This document shows, piece by piece, positions 25,609 through 37,559 of a stretch of 64,000 bases of DNA. The notes beneath the pieces were generated by a model that was not told the DNA's origin, made no database searches, and saw only the letters and a list, made by a program, of their open reading frames with translations. Source of the stretch: Gordionus sp. m RMFG-2023. Taxonomy: Eukaryota > Nematomorpha > Gordioida > Chordodea > Parachordodidae. The stretch covers positions 11,718,052 to 11,782,051 of the forward strand of contig NC_088776.1 in assembly GCF_954871325.1 (NCBI RefSeq), in the 5' to 3' direction. The position numbers were made by a program, and so were the translations under genes. Within the stretch, counting starts at the first letter, position 1; each line of letters begins with the position of its first letter.

Positions 25609-28180
25609 ATTAGGATAGCTAATTATTTTCATCAAGTGAATAGGTTGAGCTATTGTTTAATAACGTAATATTAAGTGCGCTTAACCTCTCTGAGAAGCGT
25701 TCCGTTTTATAATTATAATTTGTAAAAAAAATTGTAAAAATGGATTATAAAATAAAATGATGGTATTGTTTATTCCTAGATTTGTAAGATTTTTTTATGT
25801 TGTTTTTTAAATAAGAATTTTCTTTAGACTATGGAAGGAGTTTTATCAATTTACAAGAAAGTTGTCATTAATCATATTTCCCAGTGAGGGAGGTTTAGCT
25901 CTTCCCCTTTGTCTACGCCACTGTTTAGAACACTTATTTAAAAACGATTTTATAAACTGTAAAATCCAAGCTGATAATAGTTATTCTTACCATATTCTCC
26001 ATAATTAATAATAAATCGTTTATAATTACATTAGCATTTTAATTATTTCATCTAAAACCGCATACAATTAAAATAAAGCCTAGCGAAGAATGATTTTAAA
26101 ATTATTGGTGGATGTTTTAGAGAAAATAACTCAAAATTCCTATAAGTTCTTTGTAATAAGTGAAAAGGTAAGACATCTCATATACATTTCTTACGTAAAT
26201 TTCTTAAATCTAGTTTTCATAAAAAAATTTAGATTTATTATTATTCAGCGAGATTTTTTAATTTTTAATGCCACTCTTCGCGGGTAAATAAAAATATTTT
26301 TTAAAAAAATATAACCAAAAAAAATGATGTATTTTAATTTTAGTTTTTATTATTCAATGACATGCACATGAAGCCACCTAAGCTCAATTACATTGTTATC
26401 AAATCAAATGAGAATATAGTATATTTAAAAAAGTTAACAAAATGCCAATATTTAAATAATTATGAACCTTAAGGAATTTTAGAGCTATAATATAACAAAA
26501 TTAATTCAAGCAATTTTTTTTCCATCGTAACTTGAACTGCGAACTCATTAGAGGAGCATCATTGAAATTAGAGGGGGGATAGTTAGTTATGAAATAATTA
26601 TCATTATTTGAATAAAATTGGAAAGGGATGAATTGTATTTTCTTTTTTTAATAATTTTTATTTGGTAGGTGGTTAAAAGTTTTGAGAGGGTTGATATCAT
26701 TTATAGATATGTATACAAGCCCCTGATTATATTCTCCACAGTCCTTTTCTTAAGTTAAAATAGGAAATGGTATAGCGTATTATCTTATTTTAATAGATCC
26801 CTTTAGGCCATATTTTTTGATATCTAATTCACATTTAGAATAAATATCCTTACAAAATAAATTTAATTATAAAAAGTTTTTTAAAAAATGATTTTTTTAT
26901 TTATTGAATATGTGAAGGAAAAAGTAGAGCATTGTCATATCATATCGTCTAAGCCAATAGTTTGTTTGTTAAATATATAACTGAAGTGTAAAATTTTAAA
27001 AGAATCACTGATTTGGACAAAGACTGGTTAAAAATAACCATGGGAAAAAACATCGGACAAAAACATCCCAATATAAAAAAATTTACATGCTTTAATGAAT
27101 AAAAGGAAAATGTAATCCTCATTTTAAACTTTGCCCTTTAGTGTAATACTTGAGTATTTATAATAATATTTTACTAATAATGTTGCTCATCAAAAGTGAT
27201 CATATTTGTAAGGGAAAACAACTATATGACTCAAGGGGTAGGAATATGAAATTTAAAATAATTTTATAATGCATGACGAAAGGTAGTTATTTTTGAAATA
27301 TTAATCGTAGGATTGATGTGGTAGAGAAAGATCACATATAAAAGAATTTGTAAATATCCTCATAAAATCTGTATCTTGACGAATGAGTCGGTATGTAGCT
27401 TGCTAAATTTTATACCAAAGTAGACCTTCCTATATTTTGTCACAAAAAATAATGCAAATATAAAAAATTTGAGCCTATAATATAAAAACAAACAAAATTT
27501 TTATTATTGTATTTTATAAGACTCTGAAATAAAGAGGAAAGAATGGCGAAAATATTTATAATTTATAACCAAGGGAATGGCACCAGCCAGACGAGAAATT
27601 TTTTTTTTTTAAATTTCGGCAATACTTTTTTTTTAATAGTTATAATTTATCAATTATGTCATTAATTATTTGTTAATTTTTATAAGTGTGGCTATATTTT
27701 TATTATATTTTAAAATTATTTATTCAATAAGAACCCAAATCAAAATATTATATTTAAATTAATTGAGATTCATGCCGAGATATTATACTAAATCACGCCC
27801 CCCCCCCTTCCCAAATAAACAGAAAAGATAAAAAGATATCTATAAAGATCGTAAAATATAACTTGAAATATTTTGATCACCACCTGTAGTATGCCTAATT
27901 CTCTTATTATATTACATACTTCATTAAATTCACTATGAGTAAAATGCTCTCCTTAATATTAGGAACTCAATAAATAGCAGTATTGTGATCACATGTATTT
28001 ATATCGTTTTTCTTTTTCAAACATATTTTTATATTCAGATCTTATAGAATATTTGACTATATGACCAGGTCAAATATTCCCCCGTTTAATTGACCCGTCA
28101 AAATCTAGTCATTTGACTGGTTAATTGACTGACTGCTAACCCTGGCCAAAATTGATTGATAAATTTATAAATATTAGGTC

Positions 28181-28402
28181 TAGTGTTGTTAAACGGCTTA
28201 TTTTGAGCCGATTTTTATAAACGGCTAACTCAATATTTTAGCCAGAAAAATATTGCCTAAGCCTTGAGATTTTTTAATAGATGTTCAAACCTTTGTTCCT
28301 TCTACAAACAAAATCTTCAGTCTTGCTTAATATTATTCAGGATGAAATATTGAGTTAGTCGTTTTTAAAAATCGGCTCAAAAAGAGCCGTTTAACAACAC
28401 TA
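28181..28402. mobile_element. hAT-type MITE, copy 2, with perfect 8-bp TSD
   Basis: The 222-bp element starts TAGTGTTGTTAAACGGCTTA and ends with the inverted ...GAGCCGTTTAACAACACTA. ATTAGGTC flanks it on both sides (28173-28180 and 28403-28410). It sits inside the interior of the foldback element and must be younger than it. Confidence 0.88.
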
Positions 28403-30038
28403 ATTAGGTCATCAGACATTAAATAGGAATGCTACCCAGATATCAATTTCGCCAGTAAATATCAAGATTTAACTAATAAACTCAATGATTAATATATTGA
28501 TAAAGCTGAGTTCCTTGTGCGCGATTATTATAAAATAAGAACTTCGAAGAAAAGGATAGGATAGCGAAAAAGTGTATTTCAATAACAAATTTCATAAACC
28601 AGATCTAAGTTTATTAATCATTATATAAATTTTTTAAGGTTAAAAGAAAATTACAAACTATCATTGTGAATCAATCTTCAACCTATTTTAAAAAAATATT
28701 ATTCAAATAATTTAATTATAAAAAAGTGATTCAAAATAAATTAGTCATTATTAGCAATTATCGCGATATTAAATTCTCTATAATATCTTCACGATATATG
28801 TTTCGCGATAATAACTTCGCTATAAAATTTTCGCGATTTGATTCGCGATTATTGATTCGCGATTAAAGTTTCGCGGTAATGTATTCGCTTTAAAGGTTTC
28901 GCGATAAAGATTTCGCTATAAAATTTTCGCGATTATTGATTCGCGATAAAAGTTTCGCGGTAATGTATTCGCATTAAAGGTTTCGCGATAAAGGTTTCGC
29001 TATAAAAAATTCGCGATATTTGTTTCGCGATATTGTATTCGCGGTAATGTATTCGCTATAAAGGTTTCGCGATAAAGGTTTCGCTATGAAAAATTCACGA
29101 TATTTGTTTCGCGATATTGCATTCGCGGAATAGTATTCGCTATTATGGATTCGCGATAAAAGTTTCGCTATAAAATCCATTCGCGATAAACGACATTCGC
29201 GATAAAAGTTTCGCGAAAAAGTGTTTCGCGATAAAAGTTTCGCTGAATTGACATGGAACCGATTAAAACTATCCCTCTGGTACAACAATTTTATGCCGCC
29301 AGACACTAATGAATAAAATAGCAATAACTTTAAAATGATGAATGCTCTAATAGTAGAGTTATCAGAGATATCATATATATGTACCACGGGAGATGGTTGA
29401 ACACATAACAGAAGGTAAAAATTTATTTATATTTATAAATTGATCTGATTAAATATTTTTGAGCTTATTTGGGAATCACAGACCATTGATTAGACCCTAA
29501 AACTTTTAAAAGAAGATCTGTGGCATTAGTCAAAATGATTATAGATTGCCAGACATACGATGTACTTGCAAATAAAATTATTGATAATCTATCTTATATT
29601 ATAAATATGTATATAAGATAAAATACGCCCTTACCCTCAAGTGCTAGTGTCGAGAGATTATTTAATAAGGCAAAACTTATACTTTCTGATCGTCGCTCTT
29701 GACTTGGTGATGATAATAATGAAATGATTTTATTATTAAAATGCAACAAATTACCATAAATATTTATTTTTATTACATAAATTTTTTTATAATCAAAACT
29801 AACTATATTTTAATTTTATAAATGTTGATTTTTCTATATTTACTATACAATAACATAAGCAAAAAATAAGAAATTTGTTTGTAAATTTTTTTTATAAAAA
29901 GTAGCTAAAGCTACTTTTAAATAATATTAGGTAATAGCGAACTACTTTTTTTGATAGATAGCGGTAGCGCGCTATTTTTTTTAACATAGCGGTAGCGCGC
30001 TACTTTTAAAAGTAGCGTTTAACAACTCTGTTGATTAC

Positions 30039-30736
30039 CCGTCAAATAACGGAGAAATATATTATTCCTCATCATTCTAGACAGGTTATCTTGTTATAAT
30101 ATAACTCTTTATATATAAATAAACTATAATAATAGGACCACTATGAAAAGATGATAGATATTAGGGCTCCAGATGCTTCAAATAAGTTAGAGCCCAGTCC
30201 TTATTTTTTTATTACCCATACGCAAAAATGTGCTTTACTCTAATTTCTGAGATAACCAAAATATTCAAAATTATAATAAATCTGATTTTTTTCTACTGAA
30301 ACCATATCTTTAACTACTCATATTAGCTAACATCAGAACTTGCATGGTCAGCAAATATGAATAGATAAATAGATATTTTATTGAGTTTATAAATTATTCT
30401 TTTTGAGATCTTAAAATTCTATAACTTTTTTAATTTAAATATTTATATTAAAAGATCAATTTATAATTTAATAGTTAAACGTTAAAAAATTGTCAGAAAA
30501 GCAAAATATTATATAAAATTTTTGTTATTAAATGCAATATACGGGAAAAAAAAATTTATTTTAGCGAATCCTGAGAATTTTGCCATTAAAGTAAAGTTTA
30601 AAACTGTCACTTTATATGTTACTTCATCACGAATTATAATTTTAAATTATTTATAATATAATATAGTCCAAATAAAATGTATGAAATATAATAATATCTT
30701 AGATAGCATTTATCACATTTCCTTACACTTAAGATT
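30039..30736. other. AT-rich spacer
   Basis: No gene, inverted repeat or recognisable transposon fragment was seen here. Confidence 0.4.
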
Positions 30737-30957
30737 TTAAAACTTCTCAATCAGTCGATGTGTAGACTTCCTCGATCGTTGTGATTTCTGCCTCATTATT
30801 GCTTCTAGTTCCCGAGATAATGAAGACATATCCTATCCTATGGACCTGAATTTTCATCAGTCTTTGCCGTTTTTCTATCTATAGGTGGTCCTTTTACATA
30901 TTTCAAATTTTCGACTCCATATTTTCTTCTCACTCTTACTTCTTTATCAATTAATAA
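30737..30957 (-). pseudogene. possible minus-strand exon(s), unknown charged protein
   Basis: A minus-strand frame from 30957 to the stop at 30838 reads LLIDKEVRVRRKYGVENLKY, continuing through PPIDRKTAKTDEN. One base out of frame and directly after it, 30832-30737 reads DMSSLSRELEAIMRQKSQRS and ends RLIEKF-stop. Both have the charged, balanced composition of real coding sequence rather than AT-rich noise. They may be one last exon carrying a frameshift (real or a sequence error). No family was recognised, and the upstream exons were not found. Confidence 0.35.
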
Positions 30958-31815
30958 AAGGTCAAAATAATGGATTTTAATTGAATAATAAGATATTTAT
31001 ATAAACGAGATTACCTTCATATAAATAATAAAATTATAACCAGAATCCAAATAACAAAACTGAGCGAACGAATATAAAAAAACTTCTATAATTTAACTAA
31101 ATATATTTCAATATTATTGTATAAATAAATGTTTCTACTAACATTTTAGTAACACTTCATTTTTTTATACTTTATTATGTTCTTATTAGCCATTTTTGAA
31201 ATTCTAATAATTATGTACATAAATATTCTATCAAAACATTTAAGATTATAAAGCCATTAAAACATAAAGAAACACATCTAAAATGGATAATATTTGATAT
31301 AATATTGTTTATAAATAAAATATGAGCTAGGCTTATTAATTAAATATGGAAAACTGAATATCTTTCTATGAATTATATTTAAAAAATATTTTTAAAATTA
31401 TTTAACATTATTCATATAATCTTGCAACCATCTTTAAATAATTTAAAACTACATTGTTAGAACTAATAATGTAATCTAATTTTAAAAATTAATATAACGG
31501 TTTTCTTAAGAATAAGGGGATGAGATATTCGTTAAATATATATTGAAATTTTGTTTTCTTCAGTTGATATTTGTTCCGATGTCCGTAATTTTTTTTGCTT
31601 TATTTGATTATCTATTTTAAGGTAGTTGAATGATTTAAAGCGTGCTCAAAATGGTAATAGCGTTGTTATTTTAAAAAAATTGATGCTTCCGAGTAATGTT
31701 TCGTGTTCGATTTTTCTAAAGCCAACTAAGGGGTTCTGTCTAGGGGGTGATATATAATAGAATGGACTCCATGTGAATCCATTAATATATATTAAAAAAT
31801 GGGCCTTATTGCAAT
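30958..31815. other. AT-rich spacer upstream of bS16m
   Basis: No coding sequence was recognised. The region presumably contains the promoter of the ribosomal protein gene, but no promoter motif can be told apart from the AT background. Confidence 0.3.
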
Positions 31816-31896
31816 TTGAATGGGCTAACGCCATATATCATTACCCTGCTTAAAATTTTAGATTATATAAAATGGCACTTTTTAAAGCTAGGTGAA

Positions 31897-32278
31897 ATGC
31901 ATCGGCATCAATATGTTATAAGATTAGTTTTAAAAGGTTGGACCAATCGACCGTTTTATCATATAGCAGTTGCCGAATCTGGAACAACACGAGAGTCTAC
32001 ATATATAGAACAAATTGGGAGTTATGACCCCTTACCAAACTCAAACAATGAAAAATTGGTTGGTAGGTTTATTTAAAACAAATTTATATAAAATCATCTT
32101 TCTAGCTATAAATTTTGAACGGTTAAATTATTGGATGGGCCAATCAACATATTGCACTAGCCCTGTCGGGATATTATTAGGATATGCTGGCTACTTACCA
32201 ATATACCCTTTGACAAAACAAAAAATTTATGAAAAAAATAAGCAATTAAATTCAGAAACTATACATTCTAGCCTTTGA
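31897..32278 (+). CDS. MRPS16: mitochondrial ribosomal protein bS16m, 2 exons
   Basis: Exon 1 (31897-32062) and exon 2 (32106-32278, stop TGA) join in phase to encode 112 aa. The 43-nt intron has GT-AG ends (G|gtaggt, tctag|CT). The product carries the bS16 signature: [20 protein letters not shown] near residues 4-23, then [14 protein letters not shown] and [17 protein letters not shown]. It ends with [14 protein letters not shown], matching the LLGLAGFFPLHP block of human MRPS16. bS16m is a small-subunit protein of the mitochondrial ribosome. The open frame extends upstream to 31816, so a longer N-terminus that could carry the mitochondrial targeting peptide is possible. The short basic start MHRHQY was chosen because it aligns best with the family. 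The gene looks intact. Confidence 0.92.
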
Positions 32279-32355
32279 TATGTATTTTTTTATAAAAACT
32301 ATTAAAATATACTACTTTAATTTTGGTTGAATTATTTTAAAAAATTAAGAAGCTT

Positions 32356-32361
32356 AATAAA
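32356..32361 (+). terminator. candidate polyadenylation signal for bS16m
   Basis: An AATAAA lies about 78 bases after the stop codon, a typical distance. The hexamer is common by chance in this DNA. Confidence 0.35.
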
Positions 32362-32789
32362 TATGTTGGGCCATCTAAAATTAATCTAATTGTTTTCTTT
32401 TTAGATGTCTGGTATCTTTTTATTTTCTATTAATTTGTCCTCTTCTTTAAAAATGAAAATTATATTCCTTAAGTAAAAGCAATGTTTAAAACAAATATTA
32501 AAATGGACAAATAATCCCATTAAGTTCAATGAAACATAATTTATTAAATGTATATAGATGTTGCTTATTATTTTGGTCAGAACCCTTAGAAGAATTAGAA
32601 TTTTAAATTAAAAGTGATCAGATTTAGAAAATTATACCCATTTTTTGAAAAAAAAAATGTTTATTTAAATGATTTGTGGTTTGACCAATTTTCTAACTTT
32701 AATTTTTTATTACAAATAAAATAAGTAGTATTGAATATAAGTCCTCTTCACCAAAAATATGCTAATCCAATCCTTGCCTAACATAACTA

Positions 32790-32925
32790 CTAATTATGGC
32801 ATGCTTTATTTTTGCTATGGCTCATAATACTAATGCTGAAAGAATGTTATCTTTAATTAATAGTAAATGAACAAATGTGAGGAATCTTCCACGGACTCTA
32901 AGAGCAATATAATTTTAAATAATTT
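32790..32925 (+). pseudogene. hAT dimerisation-domain remnant
   Basis: The frame reads AHNTNAERMLSLINSK, then after a stop TNVRNLPRTLRAI. This resembles the end of DUF4371/ZMYM-type hAT transposases (HSNAxxERVFSLINxxKTxxRN). No terminal repeats are visible. The AT-rich DNA on both sides (32362-32789 and 32926-33427) holds nothing else recognised. Confidence 0.5.
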
Positions 32926-33654
32926 TTATGCTTAAATTTTTAGAGAAAAGGCCAAATATATTACAAAAAATAAGATTGATTTAATTTGATTTATATTAAA
33001 TAATGTTATTTCATAAATGATATAAAAATAAATAATTGCTTAAAAATCAATTAATTTTTTAAAATTATCCAAATAACAAATTTTGCAGGAAGGTGTAATT
33101 TTATAGATCCTCCATCATCACCTAAATTCTCAAATTATTATTAGATGTATGAGTTTATTACATAGGATTATATATGGGCATCTCCAAAGATGTCCATATT
33201 TTAAAAATAAATCATTTTTAGAAAAAAATTATTATAAAACACACTTATATTATATAACCTTATAATAATTACTAGAAACATGTTTTTTTAATCACATTAT
33301 CAATTTTTATTAAAATAGGTTTTTTTTACATTATAACTTTTTTTGTTAAATATTAAAAAATAGAATAATATATATAACTTTATTAAAATAACATGTAAAC
33401 TTAAACAAGACAAATATAAAAACTATGGTAATATGCAGAGTTGTTAAACTCTAATTTTAAAATTAGTGTGCTACCACTATTGCTACCCAACCAATGACAT
33501 TAATACTATAGACTGCCGATTAATATATTTGAAGTGGCAAAAATTGAAGTGACTGGTGGCCATTTTGTGTTTGTATCTTTTACGAAAGAACCATATGATA
33601 TTTTCATAAATTTCAGGTATATTTTTATTATGTTTATATTTATAATATATATAT

Positions 33655-36227
33655 GTTGTATTCCATATCAAATCAACTGAAGATTCAACCCCACCCTCTT
33701 CGATTTTTTTTAAAATTTGCATGATGGTATATACACTAACTAGCAATAATATAAAATTTTAATTCTCAACTCAGCTTACTTCATGAGATATGGCCATCTT
33801 TAGAATCGCGAAAAGTTCAAAATACACCATATTTAATTTTAAATATCTCAAAAAGTAATTAAGCTAAAGGTATAATTTAAACTTTATTAAATAACTCTAG
33901 AATAGCCCTTTAATATGATATAAAATTTATTATATTAAAAATAATTTTATTACCAAAAACCGGAAATGGTTATAAAATAAAAATTGCCCTTTTTTTTCTT
34001 TCAAAATTTTTTAACAAATAGACATTATATATCTTAATATTTGTACAAAATCCTAGATTGGGACCATTACTGGGCCAATAGTTATTACGCTTTAAATATA
34101 AATAGTATGGCTTAAATTCTATATTATACGAAATGAGTAATGATTTTTTTAACAAAAGTGATAATATTTGTGAATAATAGTATTAAAACTGAAATCCGAA
34201 CCCCATCTTAAGATTTATATTCGCCCCCCCCCCCCCAAAAAAAAAAAATTTCTTCTTAAATTCGAGATTTTTGACCTGGCAATTCTATGTATGAATTATT
34301 TAGATTATTTTATTTGCCGGATAAAAAATTATCTTTGTGATCGTCAGAAATATATTTTTATAAAGATTATTTTCTACTTATAATTAATTATCAAATAAAA
34401 TAATTATCATAAAAATCAAATTCAATTCCAACAGCAACAGCCGTCATTTTTATTGATTAATTAATTATCGGTATTCATTATCCAATTTATTTTTAATTTA
34501 AAATAATTATATAAAATTAATAGCTATCTTTTATTCCTTACCAAAAAAATTTAAATGTCTAGAAAAGTTATTTCTATTCCAGAAAAGTGCTATAATCCCT
34601 TTAGAATAAAATCTCATTCAGTACGTTACTATCTTAGAAATGTTTTACAATGGATGATAGAAGTGAATTCTAGCTTATCAATTAATCAAAAAATTTGTTT
34701 ATCTAAATATTTCAATTCCTCATATATTTATTTCTTAGAAACAATCTTAATTTTTTAAGTCATTAAAATCGAATTTGAAGGATGAGGAATATCTAATAAT
34801 ATCCGATTTTGCAGAGAACTACGCTTTTGTAGTTCAAGATCACGCTCAAGGCTTCCATTGGACTAATAATCAGGCAACACTTCATCCATTTATGATTTAT
34901 TACTGCGAATGCGTGCACCATCAAACATATAAGTTACGTATTTATATCAGATTGTCTAAAACACAATACTTGTTCCTTTTATTTATTTCAAATAAATTTA
35001 ATTCAATTCTTGAAAGAAAGATTTGATAAGATTTTAATAGTTTATTATTTTTCTGATGGAGCCGTTACCCAGTATAAGAACAAAAAAAACTTTGTAAACC
35101 TCTACAACCATTATAATGATTTTGGGATCAAGGCAGAATGGCATTTTTTTGCAACTGCACATGGCAAAACTCCTTGCTATAGTTTAGTGGGAATTACAAA
35201 GAGGTTAGCTGCTACAGCAAGCCTGCAACATCCTTATGAAAATCATATATTAACTCCTATGGATTTATATAATTATGCGAGAATTAATATCCCGGGTATT
35301 AATTATACATTTGTCAGCAACGTTGAGTATTTAAAATGGAAACCAATCTCGAAAATAGATTTTTAACAGTCAAACTAATTCCCGGGACACAAAAATATCA
35401 TTCATTTATTCCAATGGAAATAAAAATGAAAGTCAAACGTTATTTTAATTCATTAGATAATTTAATGTATGATATTATTTAATTTAATATGTTTATAACA
35501 ATATTAATTTTCCATTTGATATTCATGTTAAATAACTAGCTAAATAAAATTATAAATATTTTTACTATTATTTTCTCTCTAAAATAAAATCGCTAAACTT
35601 ATATGTTAAAAATGACATAATGTCTACTAGTGGGCCCACAGCCCGAAACATTTATAAAAAAAATATAATCGGCCCGATCATAAAGGAATTTTCTTTTTAT
35701 TTGTTTCGTAAATTACTATATATTTGGTATAATTTAATATTTAAGCCATACTATTTATATTTAAAGCGTAATAACTATTGGCCCAGTAATGGTCCCAATC
35801 TAAAATTTTGTACAAATATTAAGAAGTATAATGTCTATTTGTAAAAAAAATTTGAAAGAAAAAAAAGAGCAATTTTTATTTTATAGCTATTTCCGGTTTT
35901 CTCTTTCCGGTTTTTGGTAATAGACCTTTTATTAATAAAATAATTTTTATATCATATTAAAGGGCTATTCTAGAGCTATTTAATAAAATTTAAATCATGC
36001 CTTCAGCCTAATTACTTTTTGAGATATTTAAAATTAAATATACTGTATTTTGGAATTTTCGCGTTTTTAAAGATGGCCATATCTCATGAAGTAAGCCGAT
36101 TTGAAAAGTAAAATTTTACATTTTTATTAGTTAGTGTATATACTACCAACATATAAATTTTTAAAAAAATCGAAGGGGGTCGGGTTGAGAATCGACTTTT
36201 TTTGGTTGATTTAATATGGAATACAAC
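33655..36227. mobile_element. DDE transposon with very long TIRs
   Basis: The 2,573-bp element starts GTTGTATTCCATATCAAATC and ends with the inverted GATTTAATATGGAATACAAC. The inverted repeats continue with moderate divergence for about 500 bp, for example GGACCATTACTGGGCCAATA at 34050-34070 against 35780-35800. The empty site is known from the other arm of the host P-like element, so the boundaries are clear to within a few bases of TATATA target sequence. It encodes the transposase described at 34555-35400. Confidence 0.85.
34555..35400 (+). pseudogene. transposase of the long-TIR element (SDGxxxQYKN family)
   Basis: Three open segments follow one another. The first is 34555-34758 (MSRKVISIPEKCYNPFRI). 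The second is 34775-35026 (SDFAENYAFVVQDHAQGFHW). The third is 35010-35366 (FSDGAVTQYKNKKNFVNLYN, AEWHFFATAHGKTPC, ending near IPGINYTFVSNVEYL). The aspartates in SDFAENY and FSDGA probably belong to the DDE catalytic triad. This protein type is common as unnamed proteins in cnidarian and arthropod genomes; I do not know an agreed superfamily name. The block between QTYKLRI and FSDGA that is usually present is replaced by unrelated AT-rich sequence, so the copy is likely dead unless that part is spliced. Confidence 0.7.
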
Positions 36228-36284
36228 ATATACATATTCTAATTAAACACCAATTTATTATTTACCTTATATATTATAGTATAT

Positions 36285-36790
36285 ATGAATCAAATAAAGG
36301 TCACTACTGAATATGAAGAAAAGAAAGTTAGATTTGATATCTGTTTACATTCCCTAATTGATAATTCCGCAAACGACAATAATTATACATTAATAAAAAT
36401 TAAGAATTATGGTGGATTGATAATACCATCCCAAAGCGTGTCAAATTTATGCAAAATAACAGAGAGCTCATTCAGGGCTTTTGAAAAGTAGATGAAATAA
36501 CCAAATGACATGCTGTTAAAAAAATAGAATGTCTAATATTGTCAAAAATATTAGGCACAAATATCCTTAGTGACCTGCAAGATCATATGTTTGATCAAGA
36601 AGCAGGGTTAGGTCATTATTAAATTATAATAAGACTTATAATAAAAAGGTATATATAATATTTACTTGATTTTAATAAAAATATTATTTTCAGATACCTG
36701 CACATAAGAATGCATCATTTTGGTAATAAAGTAAATCAAAAATTACAATTAAATATCAGGCAAAAACTAAACAAGGCTGTACTTTTTCAA
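36285..36790 (+). pseudogene. P-type transposase C-terminal remnant
   Basis: The open stretch at 36285-36491 contains LIKIKNYGGLIIPSQSVSNL and CKITESSF, matching the LKxRGGLxxPSxDVxxIC motif near the end of P-element transposases. Beyond the stop at 36489, decayed sequence still reads like HMFDQEAGLGHY and KLNKAVLFQGQ, also typical of this end. Confidence 0.6.
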
Positions 36791-37301
36791 GGGCAATAAA
36801 CCAAGTAATATAAAAATATGTTATTTAACTTAAATATTTATAGGTGAAGAACAAATTATCTGAAAATTTCTAATGACTTTATTGGTTATAATAAATTAAT
36901 TTTATTAGACATAAATATAACATATATATATTATTTGTATTTATTATTGATTTATAAGATTAATATTTACTTTTCGCGATACATATTAATTATAATAATA
37001 CAATTATTTTATTTGATGTAAATATAACATAATATATATTATTTGTATTTTTCATGATATATATTTACATTATTGATTTTTATACTTTAGTGAATTAAAT
37101 TTAAATAAAGAAATATATTTAGAAATGGATAGTTTATATTTATTAAGGAATAACATAATTATAAGCAAAAATAAAGCATAAAAGACATAAATTATAAAAA
37201 TACAAAAGAAATCTAGAATTGATTTCTATAAAAAAAAATATTCATGTATTTTTGAATTAATCTGGCTTCTAGGAAACCTGCATGTTATAATTTATTATTC
37301 A

Positions 37302-37559
37302 TTATTTTGTTACTTTTAGAAGGTGCTTTGGAAAATTAAAAATTGATGGTATTGCTCCCTCTCTTAATTGAACATGATTTGTAACAGATGGAATAAATGA
37401 ATCTGGTGTAAAATGCTTTGAACATAATTTACTATATTTTGTTACATTGAAGTTCTCTCTCTTCACAGCATGGGTCCACTTTTGTAATAATATTTTATCT
37501 TTCATAGGAAATCTACCATAAATAATTTTTACAATAGAATAATTAATTTGAGATATCAT
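37302..37559 (-). CDS. THAP zinc-finger domain, N-terminal part of a P-like transposase
   Basis: The 85-aa frame contains FPMKDKILLQKWTHAVKREN, YSKLCSKHFTPDSF, and REGAIPSIFNFPKHLLK. These are the W, the C-x2-H zinc pair and the C-terminal AVPTIF-like motif of THAP domains. The first cysteine pair would lie upstream, where the frame begins MISQINYSIVKIIYGRFP without the usual C-x2-4-C, so the finger is incomplete or its first exon is missing. THAP domains bind the transposon ends in P elements. No catalytic part follows in this orientation. Confidence 0.65.
   Translation of the reverse strand: MISQINYSIVKIIYGRFPMKDKILLQKWTHAVKRENFNVTKYSKLCSKHFTPDSFIPSVTNHVQLREGAIPSIFNFPKHLLKVTK

Larger units (their letters stand above)
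23013..29260. mobile_element. 6.2-kb foldback element with CGCGAAA repeat arms and 9-bp TSD
   Basis: Both outer ends carry the same sequence in opposite orientation, GTCAATTCAGCGAAACTTTT followed by ATCGCGAAACACTTTTTCGC. The left arm (23033-23560) and right arm (28745-29245) are arrays of short units such as GCGAAACTTTTATC and GCGAATACTTTATA. The 9-bp GATTAAAAC occurs at 23004-23012 and 29261-29269. Other copies of the invaded hAT show this as ordinary hAT sequence, so it is the duplicated target. The termini outside the arrays are both 20 bases long. The interior (23560-28745) is AT-rich with no transposase recognised. Nine-base duplications and repeat-built arms are known from Drosophila Foldback (MULE-related) elements. 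Confidence 0.85.
22228..30030 (+). mobile_element. hAT transposon interrupted by a foldback element
   Basis: The left end reads CAGAGTTGTTAAAGTAGCGC, and the right end is the inverted ...AAGTAGCGTTTAACAACTCTG. Flanks CTGATTAC (22220-22227) and TTGATTAC (30031-30038) match at seven of eight positions. The 5' coding part (22500-23012) has a decayed BED zinc finger and the block ADKVIVDFIIYTVQPISLVD. The 3' part (29261-29760) ends with the hAT dimerisation domain (SSASVERLFNKAKLILSDRR, GDDNNEMILLLKCN). The foldback at 23013-29260 splits the gene. Several stops make the transposase inactive. It is the same family as 5515-6734 and 33436-39253. Confidence 0.88.

Noticed and set aside
28974-29387. 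137-aa minus-strand open frame
   Set aside because: It is a translation of the CGCGAAA repeat array of the foldback right arm plus flanking hAT sequence; the repetitive SRNxYRE pattern is not a protein.
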